Below are positions 46,825-56,656 of a stretch of DNA of 64,000 bases, one piece after another. This DNA is from Burkholderiales bacterium. Lineage in GTDB: Bacteria > Pseudomonadota > Gammaproteobacteria > Burkholderiales > Burkholderiaceae_C. The position numbers were made by a program, and so were the translations under genes. Within the stretch, counting starts at the first letter, position 1. Each line of letters starts with the position of its first letter. The DNA lies in the NCBI GenBank assembly GCA_025358485.1, contig JANYJJ010000140.1, forward strand, positions 22,046-86,045, written 5' to 3'. The notes beneath the pieces are model-generated. The model worked only from the letters and a program-made list of their open reading frames with translations, ran no database searches and was not told the origin of the DNA.

Positions 46825-48780
46825 TCAGCGGCGCTGCTTGCCCTCATCCATCAAGCGCTCAAACTCGTCCATCAAGCGGTTCATGCGCGTCATCAAGGCA
46901 ATGTAGGGCGCGGGCTGGGCCATGTCGATGCCGGCCGTTTTGTACAGCGGGTAAGGGTAGTCAGAACCACCCGCCTTCAGCAGCGTGATGAAGCGGTCGC
47001 GGGCAGCGGGACCTTCTTTTTGTATGGCCTCGGTGAACTGCGCTGCGCCGACGATCGACGTGGCGTATTGCCACACGTAGTAGCCGTAGTAAAAATGCGA
47101 GATGTAGGCCCATTCCACGCAATAAGCCGGGTCAATTTTCATCACGCCCTGCGCTTCGCCGTAGTAGCGTTTGGCAACACCGCAGTACAGCTCGCTCAAG
47201 CGTTTGCCCGACAGCGGTTTGCCCGCTTCCACCTCTTCGTGCATGGCCAATTGAAACTCGGCGAACATGGTTTGGCGGAAGAAGGTGGTGCGTATGCTTT
47301 CCATGGCCGCAGCCAAGTAAAACAACTTGTCTTCGCGCGTTTTGGCGTTTGCCACCATGTGGTCAGACAACAGCATTTCGTTGATGATGGACGCCGACTC
47401 GGCGATGAAAGTCGAGTAGCGGGCTTTCTCAAACGGCTGCACTTTGTTGGCCAACATCGTGTGCACCGCATGGCCCCATTCGTGCGCAAAGGTTGACATC
47501 GATTCGAAGTCGTCGCTGTGATTGAGCAGCACATAAGGATGCACGTCATATGCGCTGCCCAGCACATACGCGCCCGACTGTTTGGCCTTGCGCGGGTGGC
47601 TGTCCATCCACGTGGCGGCCAACCCACCTTTCAACAAACCCAGGTACTCGTCCCCCAGCGGTGCCAAGGCCGCGAAGGTGATGGCCTTGGAGGTTTCGAT
47701 GTTGAAGCTCTCCTTCTGGGTTGGCTTGACCAAAGCCGGATAGTTGTCGTAGTACGCCAGATCGCCTGTCACGCCCAACGCCTTTTTGCGCAGCTTCAAG
47801 TAACGATGCAAAGTGGGCAAGCTCGCGTTGGCCTGATCCACCAAAGTGCGGTACACGGCCGGTGGCATGTCTTTGCCAAACAAGGCTGCCTCCAACGAGC
47901 CTCCAAAGCGGCGACTGCGTGCCATGTACACATTCATCTGCACTTGACTGGCCAAGTTGGCGCCGAAGCTGCCTTCAAAACTCTTCCAACTGCCAAAGAA
48001 GCCATCAAACACTTTTTTGCGGTCGGCGCGCACGGATGAAGTTCGTTGCACTTCAAAAACATCTTGCGTCAGTTGCACAGTTTTGCCGCTGCTCAACGTC
48101 ACCGTGTTCTTCGGCAATTCGGCTTCTGCGAGTTGTTGATAGATGTTGTTGGGCTGCGCCATCAGCACGCCAGCCGCAGCCAACAAGCCTTCGCTTTCGG
48201 GGGACAAAGTGTGCGACAGGGAGCGCAGCGTGTCTTTCAAATAAAAGTCGAAACGCGCCTTCAATTGAGGGTCTGCGGCCACCAGCTCACTCACACGATC
48301 TGCCCCAAGTGCTTGAATGGCCGGTGCCACCCAGGCTGTCTTTTCGTCAGCCGTTGCACCCAAAGCTTGCACCTTCTGATGGCGCTCTTGTGCTGGCGCA
48401 AAGCGCAGATCTTCATCGCTTTTGAGCTTGGCGTAGGCACCCAGGCGCTTGACGCTGCGCTGCACATCGCTGATGGTCACCAAGGTCTTCAATAAGTCTG
48501 CGGCGGTGGTGCGGGTGTTGATGCCCGGCGTGGTTTGCAGCGCCGCCAAGTTGTCGGCCTGTTTGCGCAATTCTGCGTAAGCCAGATCCCAAGCTTCGGG
48601 CGTGGCAAACAAGTCTTTCAAGTCCCAGCGATGCACGCTGGCACTTGCGGTGGCGCTTGCTGTGCTGCTTGCTGTGGTGTCAGGCTTGACAGTAGCGGCG
48701 TGCGCGTTGACGAACGAAAGCGCAGCAGCGCCCACCACAGTCAGCACATGGCGGCCAAGGGCTTGGGTTAAAAAGTGCAT
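46825..48780 (-). CDS. pepF: Oligoendopeptidase F family M3 metallopeptidase with signal peptide
   Basis: HEWGHAVHTMLA zinc motif; MHFLTQALGRHVLTVVGAAALSFVNAHA leader. Confidence 0.9.
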   Translation of the reverse strand: MHFLTQALGRHVLTVVGAAALSFVNAHAATVKPDTTASSTASATASASVHRWDLKDLFATPEAWDLAYAELRKQADNLAALQTTPGINTRTTAADLLKTLVTISDVQRSVKRLGAYAKLKSDEDLRFAPAQERHQKVQALGATADEKTAWVAPAIQALGADRVSELVAADPQLKARFDFYLKDTLRSLSHTLSPESEGLLAAAGVLMAQPNNIYQQLAEAELPKNTVTLSSGKTVQLTQDVFEVQRTSSVRADRKKVFDGFFGSWKSFEGSFGANLASQVQMNVYMARSRRFGGSLEAALFGKDMPPAVYRTLVDQANASLPTLHRYLKLRKKALGVTGDLAYYDNYPALVKPTQKESFNIETSKAITFAALAPLGDEYLGLLKGGLAATWMDSHPRKAKQSGAYVLGSAYDVHPYVLLNHSDDFESMSTFAHEWGHAVHTMLANKVQPFEKARYSTFIAESASIINEMLLSDHMVANAKTREDKLFYLAAAMESIRTTFFRQTMFAEFQLAMHEEVEAGKPLSGKRLSELYCGVAKRYYGEAQGVMKIDPAYCVEWAYISHFYYGYYVWQYATSIVGAAQFTEAIQKEGPAARDRFITLLKAGGSDYPYPLYKTAGIDMAQPAPYIALMTRMNRLMDEFERLMDEGKQRR

Positions 48781-49050
48781 GTCGATTCCTGGCGTGATGC
48801 GGCCTCGATGAAAAGGCTGATGCGGCGCAGCGCGCGCCACGATGCTTGAGTTCGGAAGTTATCAGACTGCGCCGTCGGCGCGACGACGAGCTGTGACCGC
48901 GACAAACGCACGGCCAGATTTCACGCAAGCCGCATTCAGCGTGTCCGAACCCTTGGGTCAGGGGGAAGCCGACGCCTGATGGCTTGGCATACGATGCCTC
49001 GCAGTGGGTGTGTGCCTTTGCGCATGTTCAAAAAATCTCGGGAGCTGGGC

Positions 49051-49779
49051 ATGAAAGTTTTGTTGATCGACGACCATCCGTTGATTCTGTCTGCGCTTCA
49101 AACCATCATCCAAGGGCTGGGTGAGCATGTGAACGTGGTCTGCGCCAGCACAGCGCGGCAAGCGCGTGAGCTGCTCACCTCAGACCCTGATTTCGACTTG
49201 GTGCTGCTTGACTTGCAGCTCGGCGATGCCAACGGTTTCGACGTGCTGCTTGAGTTTCGCGCCGCCTATCCAGCCTTGCCCGTCGTGGTGGTGTCCGCCA
49301 GCGACCGCTCCAGCGATGTGATCCGCTCCATCGATTTGGGAGCCATGGGTTTTGTGCCCAAGCGCGCCTCCAACAGCATCTTGTTTGAAGCCCTTCATTT
49401 GGTGATGTCAGGCGGCATTTACGTGCCCCCAATGGCCATGGACTTCGAACGCGCTGACGATGCGCAAAGCGCCGACCGCTCGCGTGAATCGCACAGCGTG
49501 GTGCGCGACGCGGCCGTGGCAAACGGTTTTCAAACACCGCTCGATCTGCGTTCACTCGGCCTCACCCCGCGCCAAAACGAAGTGCTGGGCTTGTTGTTGC
49601 AAGGCAAGCCGAACAAGCTCATCGCGCGCGACTTGAGCCTGTCGGTAGAGACCGTCAAAGACCACGTGGCTGCGGTGTTGCGCGCGTTGAAAGTCAGCTC
49701 ACGCACCCAGGCGGTGTTGGCGGTGAGTCAGATGTCGCACTCGCCGGGCGGCGTGGTCGCCTGGAGCAAAGCCGGCTGA
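49051..49779 (+). CDS. LuxR/NarL-type response regulator
   Basis: MKVLLIDDHPLILSALQTIIQGLG...DLVLLDLQLGDANGFD; LTPRQNEVLGLLLQGKPNKLIARDLSLSVETVKDHVAAVLRAL. Start may be upstream (49024 or 48979). Confidence 0.9.
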   Translation: MKVLLIDDHPLILSALQTIIQGLGEHVNVVCASTARQARELLTSDPDFDLVLLDLQLGDANGFDVLLEFRAAYPALPVVVVSASDRSSDVIRSIDLGAMGFVPKRASNSILFEALHLVMSGGIYVPPMAMDFERADDAQSADRSRESHSVVRDAAVANGFQTPLDLRSLGLTPRQNEVLGLLLQGKPNKLIARDLSLSVETVKDHVAAVLRALKVSSRTQAVLAVSQMSHSPGGVVAWSKAG

Positions 49780-49781
49780 CT

Positions 49782-51641
49782 GTGGCCTCTCGCATGGAAG
49801 TAACTGCTGATGCCAGTTTGGCGCTGACTGAACCGCAAAACGCCGACCGCCGCTTGGCCAGTTTGGTCGAAGAAGTGCGCGGCGCATTCGACTATTTGCC
49901 TGCGTCTTTGGCAGGAAACATCGCCGGTATGGGCGTGATCGCCATGCTGTTTTGGGGCGTGATGTCGGCGCGCGTCATGACGCTGTGGCTCGTCGCGTTT
50001 GCCTTGATGTTGCTCACGCGCGTGGTGCTGGGCCAGCGCTTCAAGCGCAGTCAACCCGTCACTCAGCCGCAGTGGAAGTTGTGGCAGCGCGCGTGGAACC
50101 TCGGCACTTTGAGTTCTGCCGCCTTGTGGGGTGCCACCGCCTGGGTGTTTTACCCCGGCGGCCAAAGCATTCAACAAATTGGTTTGATCATCACCATCTA
50201 CACCTTGTCGGTGGCCGTGGTGCCCGTGCTGGCCACACAGCCCACGGTGTTCCTGGCCTTTGGCGCGTTGTGCTTTTTGCCTTTGGCCGCGCGCATCGCC
50301 AGCGAAGGCACCACCTACGGCTACGAGCTGGCCGGCATCTTGGTGCTGGTGTTTGCCTTGACCACCGTGCTGGCGCGCAGCTACCGCCAAGCCCTGCGCC
50401 GTGCCATCGATTTGAAGCTGCGCGGTGACAGCCTGACGGCGCAGTTGCAGGTCGAAAAATTGGCCGCTGAAGCAGCGCGCGGCGAAGCCGAAGTGGCCAA
50501 CCGTGCCAAGACCCAATTCTTCACTGCTGCCAGCCACGACTTGCGCCAACCGCTGCACGCCATGGGCCTGTTCGCCGAAGCGCTGCGACAAAAAAATCAC
50601 GACACAGCAGTTGCACACTTGGTCAACAGCATCAATGAATCGGTCGATGTGCTGGAAGGACTTTTTTCCGAGCTGCTCGACATCTCACGCATCGACAGCG
50701 GCGGTGTTGAAGTTCACTCCGCGCACTTCGCGGTGGGCGACATCCTTCGCAAACTGCGCCTGCACTTTGAACCGGTTGCGTTTGAAAAAGGCCTGGCGCT
50801 GCGCCTGCGCGGCGGGCAACACATGGCGCATGCCGACCCGTTGTTGGTCGAGCGCATCCTTCGCAACCTGGTCTCCAACGCCATCCGCTATACGGTGGAC
50901 GGCACCGTTCTAGTGAGCTGCCGCCGCCGTGGCGACAGCGTGCTGTTGCAAGTGTGGGACAGCGGCGTGGGCATCAGCCAGGAACAACAAGCCCGCGTGT
51001 TTGAAGAGTTCTACCAAGTGCCTGAAGCCAAAGACAAAGCCAAAGCCCAAAAACTGGCCGCTCACGAACGCAAAGGTTTGGGCCTGGGCTTGGCCATCGT
51101 CAAGCGCCTGGCGGACTTGCTGCACGCGCCGTTCACGCTGCAATCGCAACTCGGCCGCGGATCGGTCTTCAGCTTGGTGCTGCCGCTGGGCAAAGCGGCG
51201 CGACCCAGCATGCCCAGCTTGGGCATCAAGTCGCCCCTCAACCTCACGCTGCAAAACCGCCTGATCGTGGTGGTCGAAGACGAGCCCGCCGTGCTGGCTG
51301 GCTTAGAAGCGGTGCTGAAGAGTTGGGACGCCACCTTGGTCACCTTCGCCAGTGCGACAGCCTGCATGGATTGGCTGCAAAGTGCGGCGGCTGCCGGAGT
51401 TCAACCCGACTTGCTCATCGTTGATTTCCGACTTGAAGAAGGCCGCACCGGCGTTGAAGTCATCAGCTCGGTGCGCGCCCGCTACAAACAAAAAATCCCC
51501 GCCATCGTCGTCACTGGCAGCACCATGACCGGTCACGAACAAGAAGCCCAAGACCTTGACTTCCACCTGCTCATCAAACCCGTGGTGCCCAACAAACTGC
51601 GCGCCATGATTGCGTTCAAGTTGGGCGTCAAGGCAGGTTGA
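49782..51641 (+). CDS. Membrane hybrid sensor histidine kinase with C-terminal receiver
   Basis: N-terminal TM helices; H-box FFTAASHDLRQPLHAMGLFAEAL; receiver VVVEDEPAVLAGLEAVLKSW...LLIVDFRLEEGRTG. Confidence 0.92.
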   Translation: MASRMEVTADASLALTEPQNADRRLASLVEEVRGAFDYLPASLAGNIAGMGVIAMLFWGVMSARVMTLWLVAFALMLLTRVVLGQRFKRSQPVTQPQWKLWQRAWNLGTLSSAALWGATAWVFYPGGQSIQQIGLIITIYTLSVAVVPVLATQPTVFLAFGALCFLPLAARIASEGTTYGYELAGILVLVFALTTVLARSYRQALRRAIDLKLRGDSLTAQLQVEKLAAEAARGEAEVANRAKTQFFTAASHDLRQPLHAMGLFAEALRQKNHDTAVAHLVNSINESVDVLEGLFSELLDISRIDSGGVEVHSAHFAVGDILRKLRLHFEPVAFEKGLALRLRGGQHMAHADPLLVERILRNLVSNAIRYTVDGTVLVSCRRRGDSVLLQVWDSGVGISQEQQARVFEEFYQVPEAKDKAKAQKLAAHERKGLGLGLAIVKRLADLLHAPFTLQSQLGRGSVFSLVLPLGKAARPSMPSLGIKSPLNLTLQNRLIVVVEDEPAVLAGLEAVLKSWDATLVTFASATACMDWLQSAAAAGVQPDLLIVDFRLEEGRTGVEVISSVRARYKQKIPAIVVTGSTMTGHEQEAQDLDFHLLIKPVVPNKLRAMIAFKLGVKAG

Positions 51642-51693
51642 GGGAACGGTTCTTCGCACAGCGACGCCGGTGCTTAAGCAGCGGCGAATTTCG

Positions 51694-52599
51694 CTAAGCC
51701 GCGTGCAGCGCCTTGATGCGCGCAGCGGCTGCCATCGTGTCGCGGTACCCAGCGGCAATGCACTTTTCGCGGTACTCGCGCGACACGCTGGCGTAGTAAC
51801 CGATGTCGGGTTGCAGCACCAGGTCGGCGGCTTGCGCATCGGGGCGCGTCAATGCGCGCTTGCGAAGGTCGCCGGCGCGCCAGCGTTCTGTGCCAGCAGG
51901 CGCGCGGGTTTCATCGGCTGACGCGTCGACCGCAAGCACCCGCGTGGCACCCATGGCGCGAACGAGGCGCACCGGCATGGGCATGCGCAAGTCGGCATCT
52001 GCATATCGTTGACCGCGCACGCGCACAGGTGTGAACTGGCCCTCAATGGCGCACGACGCTTGCACCGCCAAACCGGCGTCGCCTTGGCTGAACGCGACCA
52101 CGCCGCCGTCGCTCATGCGCTGGCTCACACACAACGCCATGAGGGGCAGTTTTTCAAGCTGGGGCGCGACACCTTTGGTTCGAAGTTGGTCGCGCACCAA
52201 GTCGGCAATGGCGCTGCCGCTCAGGCGCTCTGCACCTCCAACAGACACGCGTGCCAACGCGGTGGGCGACAAGTCCAAAGCCAGCCGCTCCAGCTCTGAG
52301 CCAAGCAAACCACCGGCCCGCAGCACGCCTATCAAAGCGCCTGCCGACGCGCCGACGATGACATCAGGCACCACCCCCAACTCATCCAAAGCCTTGACCA
52401 CGCCAACATGCACAAAGCCACGCGGCCCGCCGGAGCTGAGCACCCACGCGACGCGCGGCTGGCGTGGTGAGGCGGCCATGCCGGGTGCGTTGGGGCCGGT
52501 GTGGTCAGCGTCGGGGTCGAAAGCACAGCCCGCCAGCCACGCGGCCGACAAACCCGCGCTGACCAAAACGCTGCGGCGGTTGAGCAACGGCGAGGTCAA
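51694..52599 (-). CDS. Patatin-like phospholipase family lipoprotein
   Basis: RR-containing signal with lipobox LAGC; VLSSGGPRGFVHVGVVKALDELG; nucleophile elbow VGASAGALIG; Asp motif YADADLRMPMPV. Confidence 0.87.
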   Translation of the reverse strand: MTSPLLNRRSVLVSAGLSAAWLAGCAFDPDADHTGPNAPGMAASPRQPRVAWVLSSGGPRGFVHVGVVKALDELGVVPDVIVGASAGALIGVLRAGGLLGSELERLALDLSPTALARVSVGGAERLSGSAIADLVRDQLRTKGVAPQLEKLPLMALCVSQRMSDGGVVAFSQGDAGLAVQASCAIEGQFTPVRVRGQRYADADLRMPMPVRLVRAMGATRVLAVDASADETRAPAGTERWRAGDLRKRALTRPDAQAADLVLQPDIGYYASVSREYREKCIAAGYRDTMAAAARIKALHAA

Positions 52600-52604
52600 A
52601 TGCC

Positions 52605-53231
52605 TCAGCCTTTTTGCGCCGCCGCTTTGACCATGCGGTCAAGCTCTTCGCCGTTCTTGTAGTGCGGCACGCGCAGCACCAAGCGCTTGGCGCGTTGCAC
52701 AAAACTGTTGCTGCCTTGGGCTTCTTCGGACCAGTATTTATCAGCCATTTTGATGTTGCCCGGCACGTCCAATTTGAACGCGGCCATCGACCCTGCGCCG
52801 CCAAAAATATACAGCTTGCCGTCTTGCATCAACCACGTGTCGGCGTCGCCACCCCAAGGAATGCCGTAGACCAAACCGTTGGCGCAGTAGCCACCGTATT
52901 GCGGCAGGTACTTGGCCGGGTTGGCATCGAACAGTGCCTTGTTGGCGGCCGACGAAAAGCGGAAGGTCACGTCTTGGTAGACGCTTTTGATTTGCGGTGA
53001 ACCGGTGGCGTCTTTGCCCGCGGTGAAGTAGCTCACCACGTCCGCGCCCTTCAGCATCAAGCGCGCATCGCCCCCATCAGACACGGCGTTCACGGGCTTC
53101 AAAGGCGACGACGGGTTCTGTGCCGTCATGGCCGTGCAACCCCCCAAAAGCAAGGCGACCGAAGCGGCGACCCAGAGTCCGCTGAGGCGACGCGACCAGT
53201 TTGATGAGATGGAAAGGAATGGGCTTGTCAT
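52605..53231 (-). CDS. YHS-domain-containing lipoprotein
   Basis: Lipobox LLLGGC; MLKGADVVSYFTAGKDATGSPQIKSVYQDVTFRFSSAANKALFDANPAKYLPQYGGYCANGL. Confidence 0.87.
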   Translation of the reverse strand: MTSPFLSISSNWSRRLSGLWVAASVALLLGGCTAMTAQNPSSPLKPVNAVSDGGDARLMLKGADVVSYFTAGKDATGSPQIKSVYQDVTFRFSSAANKALFDANPAKYLPQYGGYCANGLVYGIPWGGDADTWLMQDGKLYIFGGAGSMAAFKLDVPGNIKMADKYWSEEAQGSNSFVQRAKRLVLRVPHYKNGEELDRMVKAAAQKG

Positions 53232-54649
53232 GGCAAAACTCCAGAGTGGGGATGCGGATCGGATTCGGGATCAGTATGGGTGTCAGTATCGGTGGCGATT
53301 TCACGAGGCTTTGGAGGCAGCGCACCTCGCAAAGTTTCATCGCCTCGGTGTTGTGGTGCGTTGTCAAAATAAGGTGCAGTCCAGCCCAACAATCGGCTGG
53401 CTTGCTCGGTGCGCTGGCGCAGATCGGCCCGGTCGCGCCCGCCCAAGTGCACGATGCCGTGGCGATAGCTGCCCAGCCATTTGAAGTCGCGCTGAACCGC
53501 ATGCGGCGTTTTGGCATAGCTGAACAACAAGGCATCGGGAAATCGGCTGAGCACGGCGGCTTCTTGGGCAGGCGAGGGCATTTGAATGAGCGCTTGCGGA
53601 TCGAAAGACCGATACACCTGGCTGGCTGCAGCCCCCGCTGTGGGCACGCCGCGCGGCAACGCCGCAGGGTCTCGCCCCAAGGCCAAGGCCAGCGACATCG
53701 CGTGCGCATCGCGGCCCTGCACGCGTCGGTACAGGTCAGCAAACTGCGACGCCAAACGCGGGTTGAATTCGATCACGCTGAGGCGGTCGGTTGCCGGATC
53801 GTGGAAGAACTCCATGTTGAAAAAACCGTGTGTGTAGCCGATGGCGGTCAAGAACTTTTGCGCCACTTCCAAAGCGCGTTCCTGCACCGTAAGCGCCAAT
53901 TGACTCGGCACTTCCCAACGCATGAAGGCTTGCGTGCCGGGGTACATCACAGCGTCCACCACGCCCAAGGCCTGCGCCCGCCCGTTGAACACCCAGCCGT
54001 CGAGGTTGTACTGCGGCGTTGCCATCGGCAAGGGTGTTTCCAACATCATGCGGTGGGCCGTGCCGGCCTGCGGCATGAGCTGTTTGATGACGCGCTCAAA
54101 CGGCTCCACCAAGCGGCGTATCAACCACAACTCGCGTCGCCCAAAGCGGGTGTGGGCTTGCAATTCTTCGCGGCTTTTCACCTCGCGCGCCAGCACTGAA
54201 AACGCGGCTTTCACCGGCTTCACAAACTGCGGGTAGGTCAGGCCGTGCGGAATGTCGTCGCCATACGCCACGTCAAGCGACATGAAGCCGACGTTGGCCT
54301 CAGGAGCCACTTTTTGCAGCACTTCACGCGCATGCAATTTGTGCTGCGCGGCCAACACAGATTCAGGTGTGGCACCTGGCAAACCCAATTCTTGCGCCAC
54401 CAAGGCTGCCGCTAAAGCACCAAATTGCTCGTGGTGCGACACCACGCCGCGCCAGCCCAACTTGCGTCCGCGTTTGGCCTGTCGGCGCGCAAAGCGCAGC
54501 AGGTCAAAGTGAATCAAATGCGCGTTGCTGGGGAAGCTGAACAGGTCGAAACCGGCGTGGTCAAACTGAGCCTGGGCTTGCAGTGCGGCGAAGCCATCAG
54601 CGTCCCAGTCGTAGCCAAACAGCAGGCCGATTCGAGGCAAGTCGCTCAA
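53228..54649 (-). CDS. ATP-grasp ligase-like protein of unknown specificity (TTG start proposed)
   Basis: LSDLPRIGLLFGYDWDADGFAAL...; PQFVKPVKAAFSV; HGFFNMEFFHDPATDRLSVIEFNPRLASQFADLYRRV. ORF open to 54718; TTG at 54649 overlaps VTT-protein stop (TTGA). Confidence 0.78.
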   Translation of the reverse strand: MSDLPRIGLLFGYDWDADGFAALQAQAQFDHAGFDLFSFPSNAHLIHFDLLRFARRQAKRGRKLGWRGVVSHHEQFGALAAALVAQELGLPGATPESVLAAQHKLHAREVLQKVAPEANVGFMSLDVAYGDDIPHGLTYPQFVKPVKAAFSVLAREVKSREELQAHTRFGRRELWLIRRLVEPFERVIKQLMPQAGTAHRMMLETPLPMATPQYNLDGWVFNGRAQALGVVDAVMYPGTQAFMRWEVPSQLALTVQERALEVAQKFLTAIGYTHGFFNMEFFHDPATDRLSVIEFNPRLASQFADLYRRVQGRDAHAMSLALALGRDPAALPRGVPTAGAAASQVYRSFDPQALIQMPSPAQEAAVLSRFPDALLFSYAKTPHAVQRDFKWLGSYRHGIVHLGGRDRADLRQRTEQASRLLGWTAPYFDNAPQHRGDETLRGALPPKPREIATDTDTHTDPESDPHPHSGVLP

Positions 54650-55374
54650 TGGGGCACCACGGTTTGGGTGGTCCTGAAGGTTCGCAAAAGCCAGCGCAGC
54701 ACTTTGCGTGTCACCCAAGGCATCAAAGCCAACGCGCTAAGCGCTGCCATCAGACCGGGCGTGAAAAGTGTTTGCCAACCGATGGCCTGTCCGAGCACCG
54801 TCCCCGCGTAAACATAAGCCGCGCTGCCAGCCAACATGCCCAGCAGACTGACCACAAAAAATTGCCGCAGCGGCATGGCCGACAAACCCATCAAAGGGTT
54901 GATGAGCGCATACGGAATGACCGGTGCCACGCGCAGCGAAAACAAGTAATACCCACCGTCACGCGCCAGCCCTTTTTCTATCGCCACCAGCCGGTGCCCC
55001 CAACGCCGCCGCACGGCATCGCGCCACCAATGGCGAGCCGCCATGAAAGAAATCGTGGCACCCAGCGTTGATGCCAGCACCACCAACAAGGTTCCAGGCA
55101 GCCAACCGAGACACAGCCCCGCGGCCAACGACAACACGCTGCAACCGGGCAAGGCCAGTGCGGACAGCAGCGTGAACAGCATGAACAGGCCTGTCGCGAA
55201 TTTCCACGGATTGGCCGCCTGAAACGCCAGCAATTCAACTTGACGCGTTTGCAACCAAGCAATATTGAAGCGAGGCAGACCGATGTGAGGCCACAGCGTC
55301 CACAGCGCCCACACCAGCGCTGCCAAGCCGAGAACTACCCAAGCAATGCGGCGAATGGAGGTATGTGATGGCAT
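54646..55374 (-). CDS. TVP38/TMEM64 (VTT/DedA-like) membrane protein
   Basis: GLFMLFTLLSALALPGCSVLSLAAGLCLGWLPGTLLVVLASTLGATISFMAARHWWRDAVRRRWG...RVAPVIPYALINPLMGLSAMPLRQFFVVSLLGMLAGSAAYVYAG. ORF extends upstream to 55680. Confidence 0.87.
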   Translation of the reverse strand: MPSHTSIRRIAWVVLGLAALVWALWTLWPHIGLPRFNIAWLQTRQVELLAFQAANPWKFATGLFMLFTLLSALALPGCSVLSLAAGLCLGWLPGTLLVVLASTLGATISFMAARHWWRDAVRRRWGHRLVAIEKGLARDGGYYLFSLRVAPVIPYALINPLMGLSAMPLRQFFVVSLLGMLAGSAAYVYAGTVLGQAIGWQTLFTPGLMAALSALALMPWVTRKVLRWLLRTFRTTQTVVPH

Positions 55375-55652
55375 GCGTACTGTCTTGGCTGCGAAGTGTC
55401 GAAGCAGGGCGCACATTCTTACGGGCCGACAAGAAAAAACTCTGGCCTGAGCCCTGGTTTTCGCAGTGTTACGCGTCGGGTCGTCGATGAACTTTCGGAG
55501 ACTCCAACTTGCGCCCGCCGCCCGAAGCAGTCCGTTCAGATGTCGGCCTGACCGATCCGCGCGCCAAGTCCGCAGCGGGTCACCGACTTTTCGAAGTGCG
55601 CTGTGCAGTTCGGGTGATGTTGAGTGCAGGGCCGGATGTGCGACGAGAAAAT

Positions 55653-55742
55653 TGGTGGAAGCGGTGAGATTCGAACTCACGGTGGAGTTACCCCCACGGC
55701 AGTTTTCAAGACTGCAGCCTTAAACCGCTCGGCCACGCTTCC
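55653..55742 (-). tRNA. tRNA-Ser (anticodon UGA), with encoded CCA
   Basis: Reverse complement GGAAGCGTGGCCGAGCGGTTTAAGGCTGCAGTCTTGAAAACTGCCGTGGGGGTAACTCCACCGTGAGTTCGAATCTCACCGCTTCCACCA; 7-bp acceptor GGAAGCG/CGCTTCC, long variable arm, GTTCGAATC T-loop. Confidence 0.96.
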
Positions 55743-55787
55743 AACATCTTCCAATTGTATCGGGGCAGAACGCTAGGCTCGCCTTCG

Positions 55788-56609
55788 TCAAAACGGCTTT
55801 TGCGCTTGCTCGCAATTCACCTGAATAATTTCACAGCGACCTGCGTCCACGCGCGCCGCGCTGAGCTGGCCGCCCCAAACGCAACCGGTGTCGAGCGCCA
55901 ACAAATCAGGGCGCTGCACCAAGCCCAAGGTAGACCAATGGCCAAAGGCGATGGGCACGCCGCGTGTGAGCCGGCCGGGCGCGTCAAACCAAGCGGTGTG
56001 GCCGGGCGGTGGGCTCGCGCCCGCATCTTTGCTGACAAATTCCATGGTGCCAATGTCATTGACAAAACGGATGCGCGTGAACACGTTCACTGCAAAGCGC
56101 AGGCGTGCATCGCCCGTTAACGTTTCGTCCCAGTGAGCCGGTTCGTTGCCGTACATGACCTTCAAAAAGTCAGCCCAGTGGGCGCTGCGCAGCTCTTGCT
56201 CAAGCTCGTTGGCCAACTGCAAAGTGGTGGCCAGCGTCCACTGCGGCACCACCCCGGCGTGCACGCACAACCAGCCTTCGGCTTGCACTGCCATGGGCCG
56301 ATGGCGCAGCCAGTCGATCAAGGCGTCGCGGTCAGACGAATCCAAAACTTGCGTCAGCGTGTCGCCCTTGGACGCTTTGCGAACACCTTGCGCGGCGGCC
56401 AACAAATGCAAGTCGTGGTTGCCGAGCAAGCAAGTGACCGATGAACCCAGTCCGCGCAAGCGCTGCAAGGTGGCCAAGCTGCGCGGGCCGCGGTTGACCA
56501 AATCGCCGAGCACGGTGAGGTGATCTCGCGAAGGCGAGAACGCCAGTTTTTCCAACAGCGCGTCCAGCGCGTCGCAGCAGCCTTGGACGTCGCCCATCAA
56601 GTAATGCAT
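55788..56609 (-). CDS. apaH: Symmetrical bis(5'-nucleosyl)-tetraphosphatase
   Basis: MHYLMGDVQGCCDALDALLEKLAFSPSRDHLTVLGDLVNRGPRSLATLQRLRGLGSSVTCLLGNHDLHLL. Confidence 0.95.
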   Translation of the reverse strand: MHYLMGDVQGCCDALDALLEKLAFSPSRDHLTVLGDLVNRGPRSLATLQRLRGLGSSVTCLLGNHDLHLLAAAQGVRKASKGDTLTQVLDSSDRDALIDWLRHRPMAVQAEGWLCVHAGVVPQWTLATTLQLANELEQELRSAHWADFLKVMYGNEPAHWDETLTGDARLRFAVNVFTRIRFVNDIGTMEFVSKDAGASPPPGHTAWFDAPGRLTRGVPIAFGHWSTLGLVQRPDLLALDTGCVWGGQLSAARVDAGRCEIIQVNCEQAQKPF

Positions 56610-56656
56610 GGCTTGATTCTGCTACGCTGAATGATTGTTCTTTTGATTCACCGCGC

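Noticed and set aside
55466-55723. 85-aa plus-strand ORF overlapping the tRNA-Ser region
   Set aside because: Runs through the antisense of a tRNA and contains the common tRNA-derived artefact VEAVRFELTVELPP.
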